The notes under the pieces were generated by a model. It ran no database searches. It had not been told where the DNA came from and worked only from the letters and a program-made list of their open reading frames with translations. A DNA stretch of 64,000 nucleotides from Azorinus chamasolen (taxonomy: Eukaryota > Mollusca > Bivalvia > Cardiida > Solecurtidae). Position 1 is the stretch's first letter. Each line of letters starts with the position of its first letter. Shown piece after piece: positions 51,589 through 61,132 of this stretch. The stretch lies in the NCBI GenBank assembly GCA_963576725.1, contig OY755236.1, positions 63,586,636 through 63,650,635 on the forward strand. The letters are read 5' to 3'. The position numbers and the translations under genes are program-made.

Positions 51589-52476
51589 GTAAGTTGACCT
51601 GATGTGAAATGCTAATCAAGCTCTGAAAATATTTTTTCCAGTCATTTTAAGCAATTCATACTTAATGAATCCTATAGATAAACAATGATGGGCCATTCAA
51701 TTTTGAATATGCAGTATTCAAAGGATGAACCCGTTACCTCATATTGACGACTTTTTAGGCCTCAGTCAAAATTAATTCTTTGAAATCGTCGTCATCAATA
51801 GAGCATTTGCTCCAACGGTGCTCATACAATCTTTTAGTACACTAGACTGGGTGAGTATGAAACTGATTTGTCACCATACCATATTTGTGGCATTTGCAAG
51901 AAACATCACAGAGATCATCAACATGGTGAGCAGTAGTTCCAGATACATGTATAATGATTGTCCATGTTCTTATGTAACACTATTTTTAGATCCAACCTCT
52001 TTCAATAGAATTTACTGAAAAGGAGCATTTACTAGAGTATTTCAGAATTGGGTAGTTTTGAAAGCATTGTGATAAATAAATAGAGCATTTGTTCCTATGG
52101 AGCACAATGCAAAAAGACTTGCAGCAGCATCAAAAGGGCTCAGTGTGAGGGAATGAGTTTATCCTTTACTCCAAGAAGAGTCGTATAAGAAATAGTGACA
52201 CAATGAATATTAATTAGATGACTTTTTTTATAATAAATCATGAATAAAGGAAATTTTGGCCTTGTCAGAAAGTGCAGAATAAGCAAACAGAATAGACCTT
52301 GATCAGACAGCTGCTCCAGGAGTTGTCTTATTGGGGTCTGCTCTGTTTGCTAAGTCTTGACAAGGCATATATATAGAGTAAAGGGTCAGTTTGGCAGTCT
52401 GATAGCGATGTTCATGTCTGGGCTAGTGAACATGGTGTCATTTAACAAAAGCATTAATTTTAATGTGTGTTTTTAG
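51589..52476. repeat. T2-like composite (51727-52160), T1 (52155-52385), direct repeat copy (52386-52440)
   Basis: The T2 left end is GAACCCGTTACCTCATATTG, and TAGATCCAACCTCTTTCAAT with GGAGCATTTACTAG appears after an unrelated 51830-51980 stretch. The T1 contains GCAAACAGAATAGACCTTGA facing GGTCTGCTCTGTTTGC. The direct repeat sits 36 bp before exon 18. Confidence 0.65.
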
Positions 52477-52632
52477 TTGACTGTGGACCTGGCACCTTCA
52501 TAGATGGGTCTATGTGCTCCAACTGTTCCCAGTGCTACTGGCAAGACAAAAGGAGAGAGACAAGCTGCAACTATTGCGGTCAAAATTTGTGTACCTTGAC
52601 CGAAGGGGCAGCATCAGAAGACGACTGCACAA
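52477..52632 (+). CDS. Exon 18: Eph-receptor-like Cys repeat 10, eight cysteines
   Basis: Acceptor GTGTTTTTAG at 52476 and donor ACAA|GTATGT at 52633; phase 1-1, 156 bases, residues 982-1032. It encodes DCGPGTFIDGSMCSNCSQC, ETSCNYCGQNLC and SEDDCT. Eight cysteines in a different arrangement from exon 14. Confidence 0.91.
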
Positions 52633-53154
52633 GTATGTACTTATCTAAAATCTCATCTCTCAATTTACATTTAACCATTTACCTGATGCATATTTATGTA
52701 AGAAATAATGAATATAAATATTTAGAGTTTTTATAACACTAAACAGCGTAGGTACATAGATGTTTTCGTTCTTTGCAGAACTAGAGAAGCAGATCTACAG
52801 TGGAATCTAGATATTTCGACTTTTAACCCTTTCCTTCATATAAAAACACCTTCTAACATTTGCAGAGTAGACCCAAATGAGACAGCTCCTATAGGAGCCG
52901 TCTGATCAGGGTCTGCTCTGTTTGCTAATATAAATTGATAGATCTGTTTCTTTTCTTTTGTAAATGGCTAAAGTATTCCACCTTCCATATTTCATTTAAC
53001 TATTTTGTCCATGACAAGTCAGTAGATATTGAAATTTAGAATAAACATAGAATATGGAAAGGGTTATGGGATCACACAAATTACTTCCAAAATATCAGAA
53101 GCTCGCATCAATCTATTACTAACTTGGTCTTGCTTGGAAACTTTCTTGATGTGA
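52633..53154. repeat. T1 MITE copies (52671-52760 fragment, 52822-53066)
   Basis: The second runs from TTTTAACCCTTTCCTTCATA to ATATGGAAAGGGTTAT and has the hairpin TTTGCAGAGTAGACCCAAAT facing GGTCTGCTCTGTTTGC. Confidence 0.7.
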
Positions 53155-53645
53155 CTGCTTAATGCAGGTTGCAAGCACTGCTGAAAGCTCCTGTTTGAGC
53201 TTTCAGCAGTACTTGCAACCTACATCAAGCTGTTGCATGTCTCATAGATATGTGCAACCTACATCAAGCTGTCGCATGTCTTACATATACATGTATGTGC
53301 AACCTATGTCTTGTAGATATGTGCAACCTACATCAAGCTGTTGCATGTCTAATAGATATGTGCAACCTACATCAAGCTGTTGCATGTCTTATAGATATGT
53401 GCAACCTATATCAAGCTGTGGCATGTCTTACAGATATGTGCAGCCTACATCAAGCTGTCTTATAGATATGTGCAACCTACATCAAGCTGTGGTTATAGAT
53501 ATGTGCAACCTACATCAAGCTGTTGCATGTCTTAAAGATATGTACAACCTACATTAAGCTGTCGCATGTCGTTATAGATATGTGCAACCTACATCAAGCT
53601 ATCGCATGTCTTATAGATTTGTGCAACTTACACCAAGCTATGGCT
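53155..53645. repeat. Minisatellite grown from one arm of a J-type hairpin
   Basis: A hairpin (TGCAGGTTGCAAGCACTGCTGAAAG facing CTTTCAGCAGTACTTGCAAC, 53164-53220) is followed by about eleven roughly 39-bp units such as GTGCAACCTACATCAAGCTG plus TTGCATGTCTTATAGATAT, with shortened units between. ORFs in several frames are repeat translations. Confidence 0.9.
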
Positions 53646-54414
53646 TGTCTAATGGACTAATCATTACCAAACTTGATAAGTAGTTACATGACACTCAGGT
53701 ACAACATTTCAGACCAGTTTGAAAACTAGCAATATTGCATCTTTCAGTAATGAGTTATGGCCCTTTTCGAACTGTAAAAATTCTGAAAGTTGATGGTATC
53801 ATCTTTTAACCCTTTGCAAGCTTAGTAATTTTTTGCCTGCAACAATTGTTGTCGTCTTCAATTCTAAAAATAATGTTTTTGTCATTTCTTTGTATAAATA
53901 CAGTCAGACTAACAGTTTGGATACTTATGAGATTCAGCATTGAAACTACTGTGTCCACTCAGCTTGAAAAAACGAAACTTACTGGAGGATCCTCTAGGCA
54001 AATACAATAGGCGCAGATCAAACTACTCCTGCATAAGCAGTTGTATCAGGATCTGCACTATTTGCTTCTATGTTAGTCTAAATTTGAAGTTTGTCAGGGT
54101 GCTTTACAAACTGGTAGAATAGGGACAGTAGATTTCCGAATGTTTAACCCATTCCCTCATAAGCTATTTTTAGAACGAAACTCTTTGAATAAATCAACCA
54201 AAAAGGAACATTTACTACAGAAAAGGAAAAAATTGAATCGTGTTGTTCTGAAACCATTGTGATAAATGGAGCAAATGCTCTATTTATCACAATGGTTTCA
54301 ATAAGTGACTTTTACAGAGGCAACAAAAGGTGTCAATATTAGAGAATGTATTAAAGTAAGTACCATAAGAATAGGAATAAATGTATTTGATGGTGTTCTA
54401 TTCATGCTTTGCAG
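53646..54414. repeat. T3 left half (53806-53940), hairpin (53995-54070), T2 MITE (54144-54354)
   Basis: T3 is TTAACCCTTTGCAAGCTTAG with CAACAATTGTTG. The T2 runs from TTAACCCATTCCCTCATAAG to GAGAATGTATTAA with the near-perfect hairpin CATTGTGATAAATGGAGC facing GCTCTATTTATCACAATGG. Confidence 0.7.
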
Positions 54415-54561
54415 TCTTCTGTGACAAAGGTCTTGAGGGAACTGAGGAATGTGTACCATGTGGGGATGGTCGCTACAAGCCAACAGCAGGCTATGGCGAG
54501 TGTCTGGCCTGTCCAGAAGGCTTTACATCCAGTACAGAAGACCGAACTGCATGCAACTTGT
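54415..54561 (+). CDS. Exon 19: Eph-receptor-like Cys repeat 11
   Basis: Acceptor CATGCTTTGCAG at 54414 and donor CTTGT|GTAAGT at 54562; phase 1-1, 147 bases, residues 1034-1081, the shortest repeat. It encodes FCDKGLEGTEECVPC, GRYKPTAGYGECLAC and DRTACNL. Six cysteines; the loop between cysteines 1 and 2 is shortened. Confidence 0.91.
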
Positions 54562-54582
54562 GTAAGTACAAATACAATTGAA

Positions 54583-55112
54583 CTTCCATATCTCGAACTT
54601 CAAGGGACCATACAAATTAGTTCGAGATAACAGAAGTTCGAGTTATCCGATTTCTGATCTGGACAATTTCTTATGTTCACTGTTTAATGCAAGTCTAAAG
54701 TAATTCTGAAAGCTCCTGCAGGAGCTTTCAGCATTACTTTAGACCTGCATTAAGCTGTCGCATGTGTTTCTAGATATGCATTTTAGAGCAGTTCTGTATT
54801 GTTAGATTTGGAAGGACTAAACTTTCAGTTTGGGTTATCTGGAAGTTTTCTGAGTTTGAGATATTAACCCTTTCCCTCATATAAACATGTTTTCACTCAT
54901 TTGCAAACAGAGTAGACCCAGATCAGATGGCTCGTAGAGGATCCCTCTGATCAGGGTCTGCTCTGTTTGCTTATGGAATTTGAAAGACCTGTTTCTTTAC
55001 TTTCTAATATGACTACAATGTTCCATCTTCCATATTTCGTTGTAACTATTTTGTCCATGAATAATTAGTAGGTATTGAAATTTGGAATAAACGTAGAACA
55101 GAGAAAGGGTAA
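54583..55112. repeat. J-type palindrome (54583-54865) and T1 MITE (54866-55112)
   Basis: J has ACTTCAAGGGACCATACAAA, the hairpin GAAAGCTCCTGCAGGAGCTTTC flanked by AAGTAATTCT/AGCATTACTT, and TATCTGGAAGTTTTCTGAGT. The T1 is TTAACCCTTTCCCTCATATA to CAGAGAAAGGGTAAA. Confidence 0.8.
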
Positions 55113-55120
55113 AAGTTTAA

Positions 55121-55411
55121 CTGTACAGTCCTTTACTTGATGAATACTCATGCAAGACTAGTATCCCTGGGACCCTTACTGTACAGTCCTTTACTTGGTG
55201 AATATTCATGCAAGACTAGTATCCCTGGGACCCTTACTGTACAGTCCTTTACTTGATGAATACTCATGCAAGACTAGTATCCCTGGGACCCTTACTGTAC
55301 AGTCCTTTACTTGGTGAATATTCATGCAAGACTAGTATCCCTGGGACCCTTACTGTACAGTCCTTTACTTGATGAATACTCATGCAAGACTAGTATCCCT
55401 GGGACCCTTAC
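55121..55411. repeat. 58-bp tandem repeat, five copies in A-B-A-B-A order
   Basis: Units start CTGTACAGTCCTTTACTTG at 55121, 55179, 55237, 55295 and 55353. Copies 1, 3 and 5 have GATGAATACTC; copies 2 and 4 have GGTGAATATTC; otherwise they are the same. The unit contains the T1 left-end motif CCTTTACTTGATGAATA. Confidence 0.97.
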
Positions 55412-55622
55412 CTATTGATTTCTTGTAATAATTAAAGACTGTATGAATATTGATAAGCTGAATTCTTATGGCCTATATACTAGGGTTTTACCATGGCATA
55501 AACTGTAAAGTTGTATGCAATTAGAGCAGATCCTGATCAGATAGCCCCTACATCAGCCATCTGATCTGGGTCTACTGTGCTTGCAAAGGCATTAAAAGGC
55601 ATATATATGAAGTAAAGGGTTA
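55412..55622. mobile_element. T1 MITE right part
   Basis: Continues from the satellite with the T1 body, GCAATTAGAGCAGATCCTGA facing GGGTCTACTGTGCTTGC, and ends GAAGTAAAGGGTTAT. It seems the satellite amplified the T1 left end. Confidence 0.7.
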
Positions 55623-55701
55623 TAAATATCAATTACTATCATTTAATTCTTATATAAAAGGAATAAATGTATTGCCATAGCCAACTCTAGAGAATTAGAT
55701 C

Positions 55702-55909
55702 TACAGTAAAACCTCTCTATAATGGCCACTTAATTATGTTAATTTGTTGGTATTTAGGGCAGGTGGCTGCTTAAAGCAATGTGAAAGTAAAACAGAACGC
55801 TCCTATAGGAGCATTCTGTTTTACTTTCACCTTGCTTTAAGCAACCACCTGTATTTTACACAAAATACTTGATGTAATTTAGTGGCCATTATAGAGAGGT
55901 TGTACTGTA
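55702..55909. mobile_element. P1 MITE, complete
   Basis: Termini are TACAGTAAAACCTCTCTATA and TATAGAGAGGTTGTACTGTA. The hairpin is GAAAGTAAAACAGAACGCTCC facing GGAGCATTCTGTTTTACTTTC, with GCTCCTATAGGAGC at the apex. Confidence 0.92.
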
Positions 55910-56920
55910 TAACATATTAGTTAATAAAGCAAACCTTGAAACTGCTATAGGAACGCTCTTATTTGAGTCTGTTTGTTACAGTTCTTAGCTGACTTTTCTT
56001 CTATGCTTAGTTACTTATTATCTCATCTGGGTCCAAACTGTGTTCATGGGTTTTCACAGACTGTCATTACTGAATCTCATTAGCATGTAAAGAGTCAATC
56101 CTAACATAAGTTCACAGAATAGTATCAAAGTTCATGAATACTTCCAGATAAGATATTCAACTTTGAATGGTTACTCGTATAGTATATATCTAGTGTCTAT
56201 CTAAATTGTTCTACAGAACCAGGCAAAATATCAGAAGTCTCTTTAAACAAAACTCCTAGGCAACCTTCATTTTATCTATATCATTCATAGCAATACTTTA
56301 AAAGAAAGATATAGTAGCACCCCTCTAAACCAGAATTGTAGAAGAAAATAATTAAGATATTTTAGGCAGGTGGCTGATTAATGCAGAGTGAAAGTCATGT
56401 AGACAGCTCCTGTAGATTTTCACCCTGTATTAGCATCCGCCTGTATCCAAGGCCTATATTTATACTAGATTGCAATTCCGGTTTAGAGAGTTTTTTTCTG
56501 TACCATCATTGTCCCATCATTTAGACATCCAGTCTTCTCTTTCACCAAAGCTGAACAAGTTGATTTTGCCCCATTATGGCAATTTTAACCCATTCCTTCA
56601 TATTGACACCTTTTGACGCCTCTGTAAAAGTCACTTTCTGAAACTATTGTGATAAATAGAGCATTTGTTCCATAAGGCTATCTTTAGCTCCAACAGTTTT
56701 GAATAAATCAACCAAAAATGAGCATTAACTAGAGAAAAGGAAAATTTTACAATTGTATAGTGTTGAAACCATTGTGATAAACAGAGCATCTGCTCCTATA
56801 GGAACAAATGCTTTATTTATCACAATGGTTTCATAAAGTGACTTTTACAGAGGCACAGAAAGGCATAGGAAAGAGTTAATGTCCAAGCAGTTATGGCAAT
56901 TTGTGTTCCATGTTCTGCAG
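55910..56920. repeat. P1 remnant (56309-56505), T2 composite (56585-56879), remainder unassigned
   Basis: The P1 remnant has TAGTAGCACCCCTCTAAACC and CAGGTGGCTGATTAATGCAG. The T2 composite starts TTTTAACCCATTCCTTCATA, contains a second left half from 56683 (GCTATCTTTAGCTCCAAC), and ends GGAAAGAGTTAA 41 bp before exon 20. The stretch 55910-56308 has no clear feature apart from a weak T3-like GGGTCCAAACTGTGTTCATG. Confidence 0.65.
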
Positions 56921-57082
56921 TGAATTGTCATTATGGAAAGGAGATCATAACAGACGGTGGTACTGAAGTATGTGCAGAATGTGCTGAGGGATTTTTTAAA
57001 GATGTCATTGGCAATGAAGCCTGTATAGAGTGTCCCCCAAGCTACACCACTGATGGAACTGGTCAGAGAGCCTGTCTTAAGC
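56921..57082 (+). CDS. Exon 20: Eph-receptor-like Cys repeat 12
   Basis: Acceptor CATGTTCTGCAG at 56920 and donor AAGC|GTAAGT at 57083; phase 1-1, 162 bases, residues 1083-1135. It encodes NCHYGKEIITDGGTEVCAEC, FFKDVIGNEACIECPPSY and TTDGTGQRACLK. Six cysteines. TTDGTG is shared with exon 21. Confidence 0.92.
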
Positions 57083-57493
57083 GTAAGTCACACTATAACA
57101 CAAACTTCTACAGTCTTTTGGAAAGTTTGACAAAAATGATATAGCTGTGTGGTAACTTGGTGTTGCATGAGACACATATGGCATACAGTCACTTTTGGAT
57201 GGTGATATCAGCTTTCTGTTTCACTGCATAGAATTTGGGACAGGTACCTATAATATCCATCTGAAGTTGTTGGTAAACAGGAAGTGTAATTCTCAGTAGT
57301 AAGACTATTGATATAGTGTTCTTAACCTTTGCTCCATTAATACACTTCTCTATGCCTTTGCAATGACAATAGACCCAGCCAGATCAGATGGCTTCTGTAT
57401 TCTGTGGGAGCCGTCTGATCAGGGTCTGCTCTGTTTGCATATGATAATATATGGATATGATTCTGCAGTTTCTGCTGTGGCCATAAATGTTTT
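57083..57493. repeat. Intron start and T1 copy (57325-57490)
   Basis: 57083-57320 shows no feature. The T1 part has TTGCTCCATTAATACACTTC and GACCCAGCCAGATCAGATGG facing GGTCTGCTCTGTTTGC, and gives way to S1 at 57494. Confidence 0.6.
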
Positions 57494-58396
57494 TAGCTCA
57501 CCAGAGCACTTTTGTGCTCAGGGTGAGCTTTTGTGATCGCCTGATGTCCGTCGTGTCGTCCGTCGTCAGTCATCGGGCGTCAACAATTTTAACCTTTAAA
57601 AATCTTCTCCTCTGAATCTACAGGGTTCTCAGCTTTCATCTTTGGTACATAGCATCATCTGTAGGTCCTCTACAAAAGTTATATAAATTATGCCCCTGGT
57701 GTCAAAATTGGCCCTGCCCCAGAGGTGTTCAGTTTTCAATAGTAACATATAGTGAAAACTTTGAAATTCTTCTCCTCCCAAACTAGAAGGTTCTCAGCTT
57801 TTCAAGGATTGCCAGCTTTTTGTAGCTGACTGCTTAAACAACCCATGCGATCACTATATATGCATAGGAAAAACTTTGAAACTTTGTAAATATCATAGTT
57901 CTGAGGTTAAAATTGGCCCTGCCCTGTGTGTATATATTTACTTCTTCATATCAGAAACAACAGTTTAAAAGTTCCCCCTTAATCAGAGATAAGCCAGTGC
58001 TCTGATAGGACTAGTATTCGTAATCACCCTTAGCCTAATCAGTAGAGTAAAAATTGTGTTTAGACAAATTACACACACTCATTTTAGATTGAGAAAACTA
58101 TGTGGATAATTCTCAAAATGCAGAAAGATCTTAAAGTGTTTTACCCATATCTATGCCCTGCATTAAGCTACCAGCTATCAAAATAGATTCTATCATTGTA
58201 TCTGTTTTGAAGTTCAGCTTAATTCAAATTCAAGTGTTCTATTGCATCTTGGAGAGCAGTGTCTATTTTTAGCTGGCTATTTTAGCATACATAAAAGGTA
58301 GGTTATCTCCCTTTTGCACTTTTTGATTACAACCTGAATGCCTCCCTTCTGGATAATGGCAGTTGCAAATTAGATCTGACCTGTAAATAGAACAAT
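57494..58396. repeat. S1 element and low-copy sequence, partner of 18.9-20.6 kb
   Basis: The head is TAGCTCACCAGAGCACTTTT. Cores contain TAGGTCCTCTACAAAAGTTA and AATTATGCCCCTGGTGTCA. From 57900 to 58260 comes ATCACCCTTAGCCTAATCAG and ACACACTCATTTTAGATTGAG, also found at 19490-19800. This is one half of a segmental duplication. Confidence 0.85.
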
Positions 58397-59073
58397 TAAC
58401 CCTTTACTCCATAAATATGCCTTTCTACACCTTTGCAAACAGAGTAGACCCAGCTCAGATTGCTCATGTAGTAGCCATCTGTTCAATCTGCTCTATTTGC
58501 TTATAATAAAATATAGTGCAAATTGCATTAAATTATTTTCATTTTGTGTACAATATACATGTACTTATAATATGTTTACTTAACCCTTTCCCTGTTCTAT
58601 GTTTATTCCAAAAGTCAATACCTACTGAATATTCATTAATAAAATAGTTGTAAAGAAATGTGGAAGGTAGAACATTGTAGGCATTTTAGGAAGCAAAGAA
58701 ACAGATCTATCAAATTCCATAAGCAAACAGAGCAGACCCTGATCAGACGGCTCCTCTAGGAGCTATCTGATCTGGGTCTACTCTGTTTGCAAATGCGTGA
58801 AAACACGTTTATATGACGGAAAGGGTTAAGCCTTTCCTTCATATAAATGCTTTTTCATGCATTTGCAAACAGAACAGACCCAAATCAGACGGCTCCTATA
58901 GCAGCTGTCTAATTAAGGTCTGATCTGTTCGTCAATGGAATTTGAAATATGTTTCTTTACTTTCTAAAATGGCCACACTGTCCCACTTTCCATATTTCAT
59001 TATAACTATTTTGTCCATGAATATTCACTAGGTATTGAAATTTTTAATAAACATAGAACAGGGGAAGGGTTAA
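58397..59073. repeat. Three T1 MITEs, two sharing a TTAA (58580-58829, 58826-59073)
   Basis: The first (58397-58583) and third have counterparts at 20624-20790 and 20795-20983. The middle one, from TTAACCCTTTCCCTGTTCTA to GACGGAAAGGGTTAA, has no counterpart in the other copy of the duplication. Confidence 0.85.
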
Positions 59074-59156
59074 AAGTACATCAATCTGAAGATAAGATAT
59101 ATGAATAATAATATGAACTCGTGAAGATGTAATGAAAATATTTGAAATTTTGAACA

Positions 59157-59364
59157 TACAGTAAAACCTCTCTATAAAGACCACTAAATTACATCAAGTA
59201 TTTTGTGTTAAAGGCAGGTGGATGCTTAAAGCAAGGTGAAAGTAAAACAGAACTCTCCTATAGGAGCGTTCTGTATTACTTTTACCTTGCTTTAAGCAAC
59301 CACCTGCCCAAAATTCCAACTAATTAACACAATTTAGTGGTAGTTATAGAGAGGTTTTACTGTA
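59157..59364. mobile_element. P1 MITE, complete, absent from the paralogous site
   Basis: Termini are TACAGTAAAACCTCTCTATA and TATAGAGAGGTTTTACTGTA. The hairpin is GTGAAAGTAAAACAGAACTC...GAGCGTTCTGTATTACTTTTAC. In the matching sequence at 21050-21075 the element is missing and a single TA remains. Confidence 0.92.
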
Positions 59365-59379
59365 TAAGTATAGATTAAT

Positions 59380-59810
59380 TCTTTCTGAATTAAAATTGGC
59401 CCCACCCCAGGGCTGGCTATAGAAACATATAGTGAAATCTTTGAAATCTTTGAAAACCTTCTCCTCTGATTGTCTGGTGAGCGATGTCAAGGCCGTTCTG
59501 GCCCTCTTGTTTTTCATGTTCCCAATATATATAGTCATGATTTCTTACATGAATATTCATAGAGTTGACCCATTCCCTCATGTTGACACCTATGTAAAAG
59601 TCACTTTTTAAAACCATTGTGATAAACAGAGCATTTGCTCCTCAGAGGCAAATGCTTTATTTATCGCAATGGTTTCAAAACTAAACAACTAAAACAAAAT
59701 CCTTTTCTGTAGTATATGCTCCTTTTCAGTAGATTTATTCAAAGAGGTTGGGTTTAAAAATAGCCTGTGGGGTAATAAGTCTATAAATAGCCTATGAGGG
59801 AATGGGTTAA
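59380..59810. repeat. S1 core and tail (59386-59514) and T2 MITE (59565-59810)
   Basis: S1 ends GGTGAGCGATGTCAAGGCC...CCCTCTTGTTTTT. T2 runs from TTGACCCATTCCCTCATGTT to GAGGGAATGGGTTAA, with a duplicated end (AATAGCCTGTGGGG and AATAGCCTATGAGG). Confidence 0.75.
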
Positions 59811-59860
59811 AATATGGCCATGTTAATCCCTTGAATGAGGGACATGCATGGACTGACATT

Positions 59861-60068
59861 TACAGTAAAACCCCTCTAAATCGGACGTTAAATTTGGTAT
59901 AAATATCGGTCTTGGAGACAGGTGGCAGCTTCATGCAGGGTGAAAGTCATGCAGAAAGCTCCTAGAGGAGCTTTCTGCATGACTTTCACCCTGCATGAAG
60001 CAGCCACCTGCCTCAAAGTATCTACATTATTCTCTACTAGAATTCCGGTTTAGAGGGGTTTTACTGTA
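59861..60068. mobile_element. P1 MITE with a near-perfect long hairpin
   Basis: Termini are TACAGTAAAACCCCTCTAAA and TTTAGAGGGGTTTTACTGTA. The hairpin arms GCTTCATGCAGGGTGAAAGT and ACTTTCACCCTGCATGAAGC close around AAGCTCCTAGAGGAGCTT. Confidence 0.93.
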
Positions 60069-60464
60069 CATGCATTTACATTTACAGAAGAGCCCTCTGA
60101 TCAGGGTTTGCACTGTTTGCCATACAAAACTATGAAGTTTAAGCCTTTCATACTGATGATACTTTATAGTTAAAAACTGGTCGAAAGTTCAGTGTTAAAA
60201 TAGATCCATGTGATTAATTTATCTAGCTGTGGTGATAATGTACCCGGTATATTATAGCCAAGGTACTTATTGTGGCCCTTTCGACTACTCTTTTCAATTT
60301 TCGTCTGCAAAATTGTTGTTTACTTTAATTCTAAAAATAGAGCTGACAATTTCTAAAGAGCGGTTACACCATAGGATTTGGTGACGTTTTCAGTATTTGA
60401 ATTTACAATTATATCTGTTGCTCTGGAAACAGTTATCTAATGTAGTTGTTGTTTTATTGTACAG
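60069..60464. other. Intron remainder with decayed T1/T3/H1 pieces
   Basis: Fragments such as GCCCTCTGATCAGGGTTTGCACTGTTTGCC (60090-60122), TCGTCTGCAAAATTGTTG (60302) and AAAGAGCGGTTACACCATAGG (60355) are recognisable but boundaries are lost. No exon. Confidence 0.5.
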
Positions 60465-60626
60465 GAAACTGTCTCCCTGGAACAACACTTGACAGTAATG
60501 ATGACTGTGTAGCTTGTGCAGAAGGCACATACAAGTCAGAGGAGGGTAATATGGCTTGTACAAACTGCACTGGAGATAAAACAACCGATGGAACTGGCAA
60601 GATCAGCCAGGCGCAGTGTGATATAA
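60465..60626 (+). CDS. Exon 21: Eph-receptor-like Cys repeat 13 (last in window)
   Basis: Acceptor TTTTATTGTACAG at 60464 and donor ATAA|GTAAGA at 60627; phase 1-1, 162 bases, residues 1137-1189. It encodes NCLPGTTLDSNDDCVAC, TYKSEEGNMACTNC and TTDGTGKISQAQC. Six cysteines; NCT is a possible glycosylation site. The donor is intact, so the coding sequence continues beyond the window. Confidence 0.92.
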
Positions 60627-61083
60627 GTAAGATCTCTTTGCAGACTTTCCTCTTGTTGAGTATCAGGGTATTGTTGACAAGAGTCTAGACCATGGTATGA
60701 GGTTATAAAACTTTTGTGTCTGAGTTCATTCTCAAGTATTTGATTGGTCAAGATTTTGAATTTGCTGACCAATCAGATGCTTGAGAATGATCTCGGACTC
60801 AAAGCAAAAGATTTATAACCTTGGGGTCTTGATTAGATTTGACATGCTCACTGATGTATCTGATCAATGTCTAAAGTTAGAATGCACAAATACAGTAAAA
60901 CCCCTCTAATGCCACCACTTAATGAATAAACATGGGTGTCCTTATAAGCATGTGGTTGCTTAATGCAGGACAAAAGTGACGAGCTTTCTGCATTTTTTTT
61001 TGTCCTGCATTAAGCTACCACCTGCATATAGCACCCAGAATTATACCTTTTTTAGGTGGTCGCATTAGTGGGGTTTTACTATA
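60627..61083. repeat. HP inverted repeat copy 3 (60688-60830) and P1 MITE (60891-61083)
   Basis: HP arms are GAGTTCATTCTCAAGTATTT and GCTTGAGAATGATCTCGGACTC. P1 begins TACAGTAAAACCCCTCTAAT and ends GGGGTTTTACTATA; its hairpin is GTGGTTGCTTAATGCAGGAC facing GTCCTGCATTAAGCTACCAC. Confidence 0.82.
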
Positions 61084-61132
61084 TTTTTTCCATTTATTGA
61101 CTTATATGTACAGGTATAAATTTGACAAATTT

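Noticed and set aside
53162..53557. 131-codon Cys/Gln-rich ORF
   Set aside because: Read-through of the 39-bp minisatellite, 39 being divisible by three; not a Cys-repeat exon.
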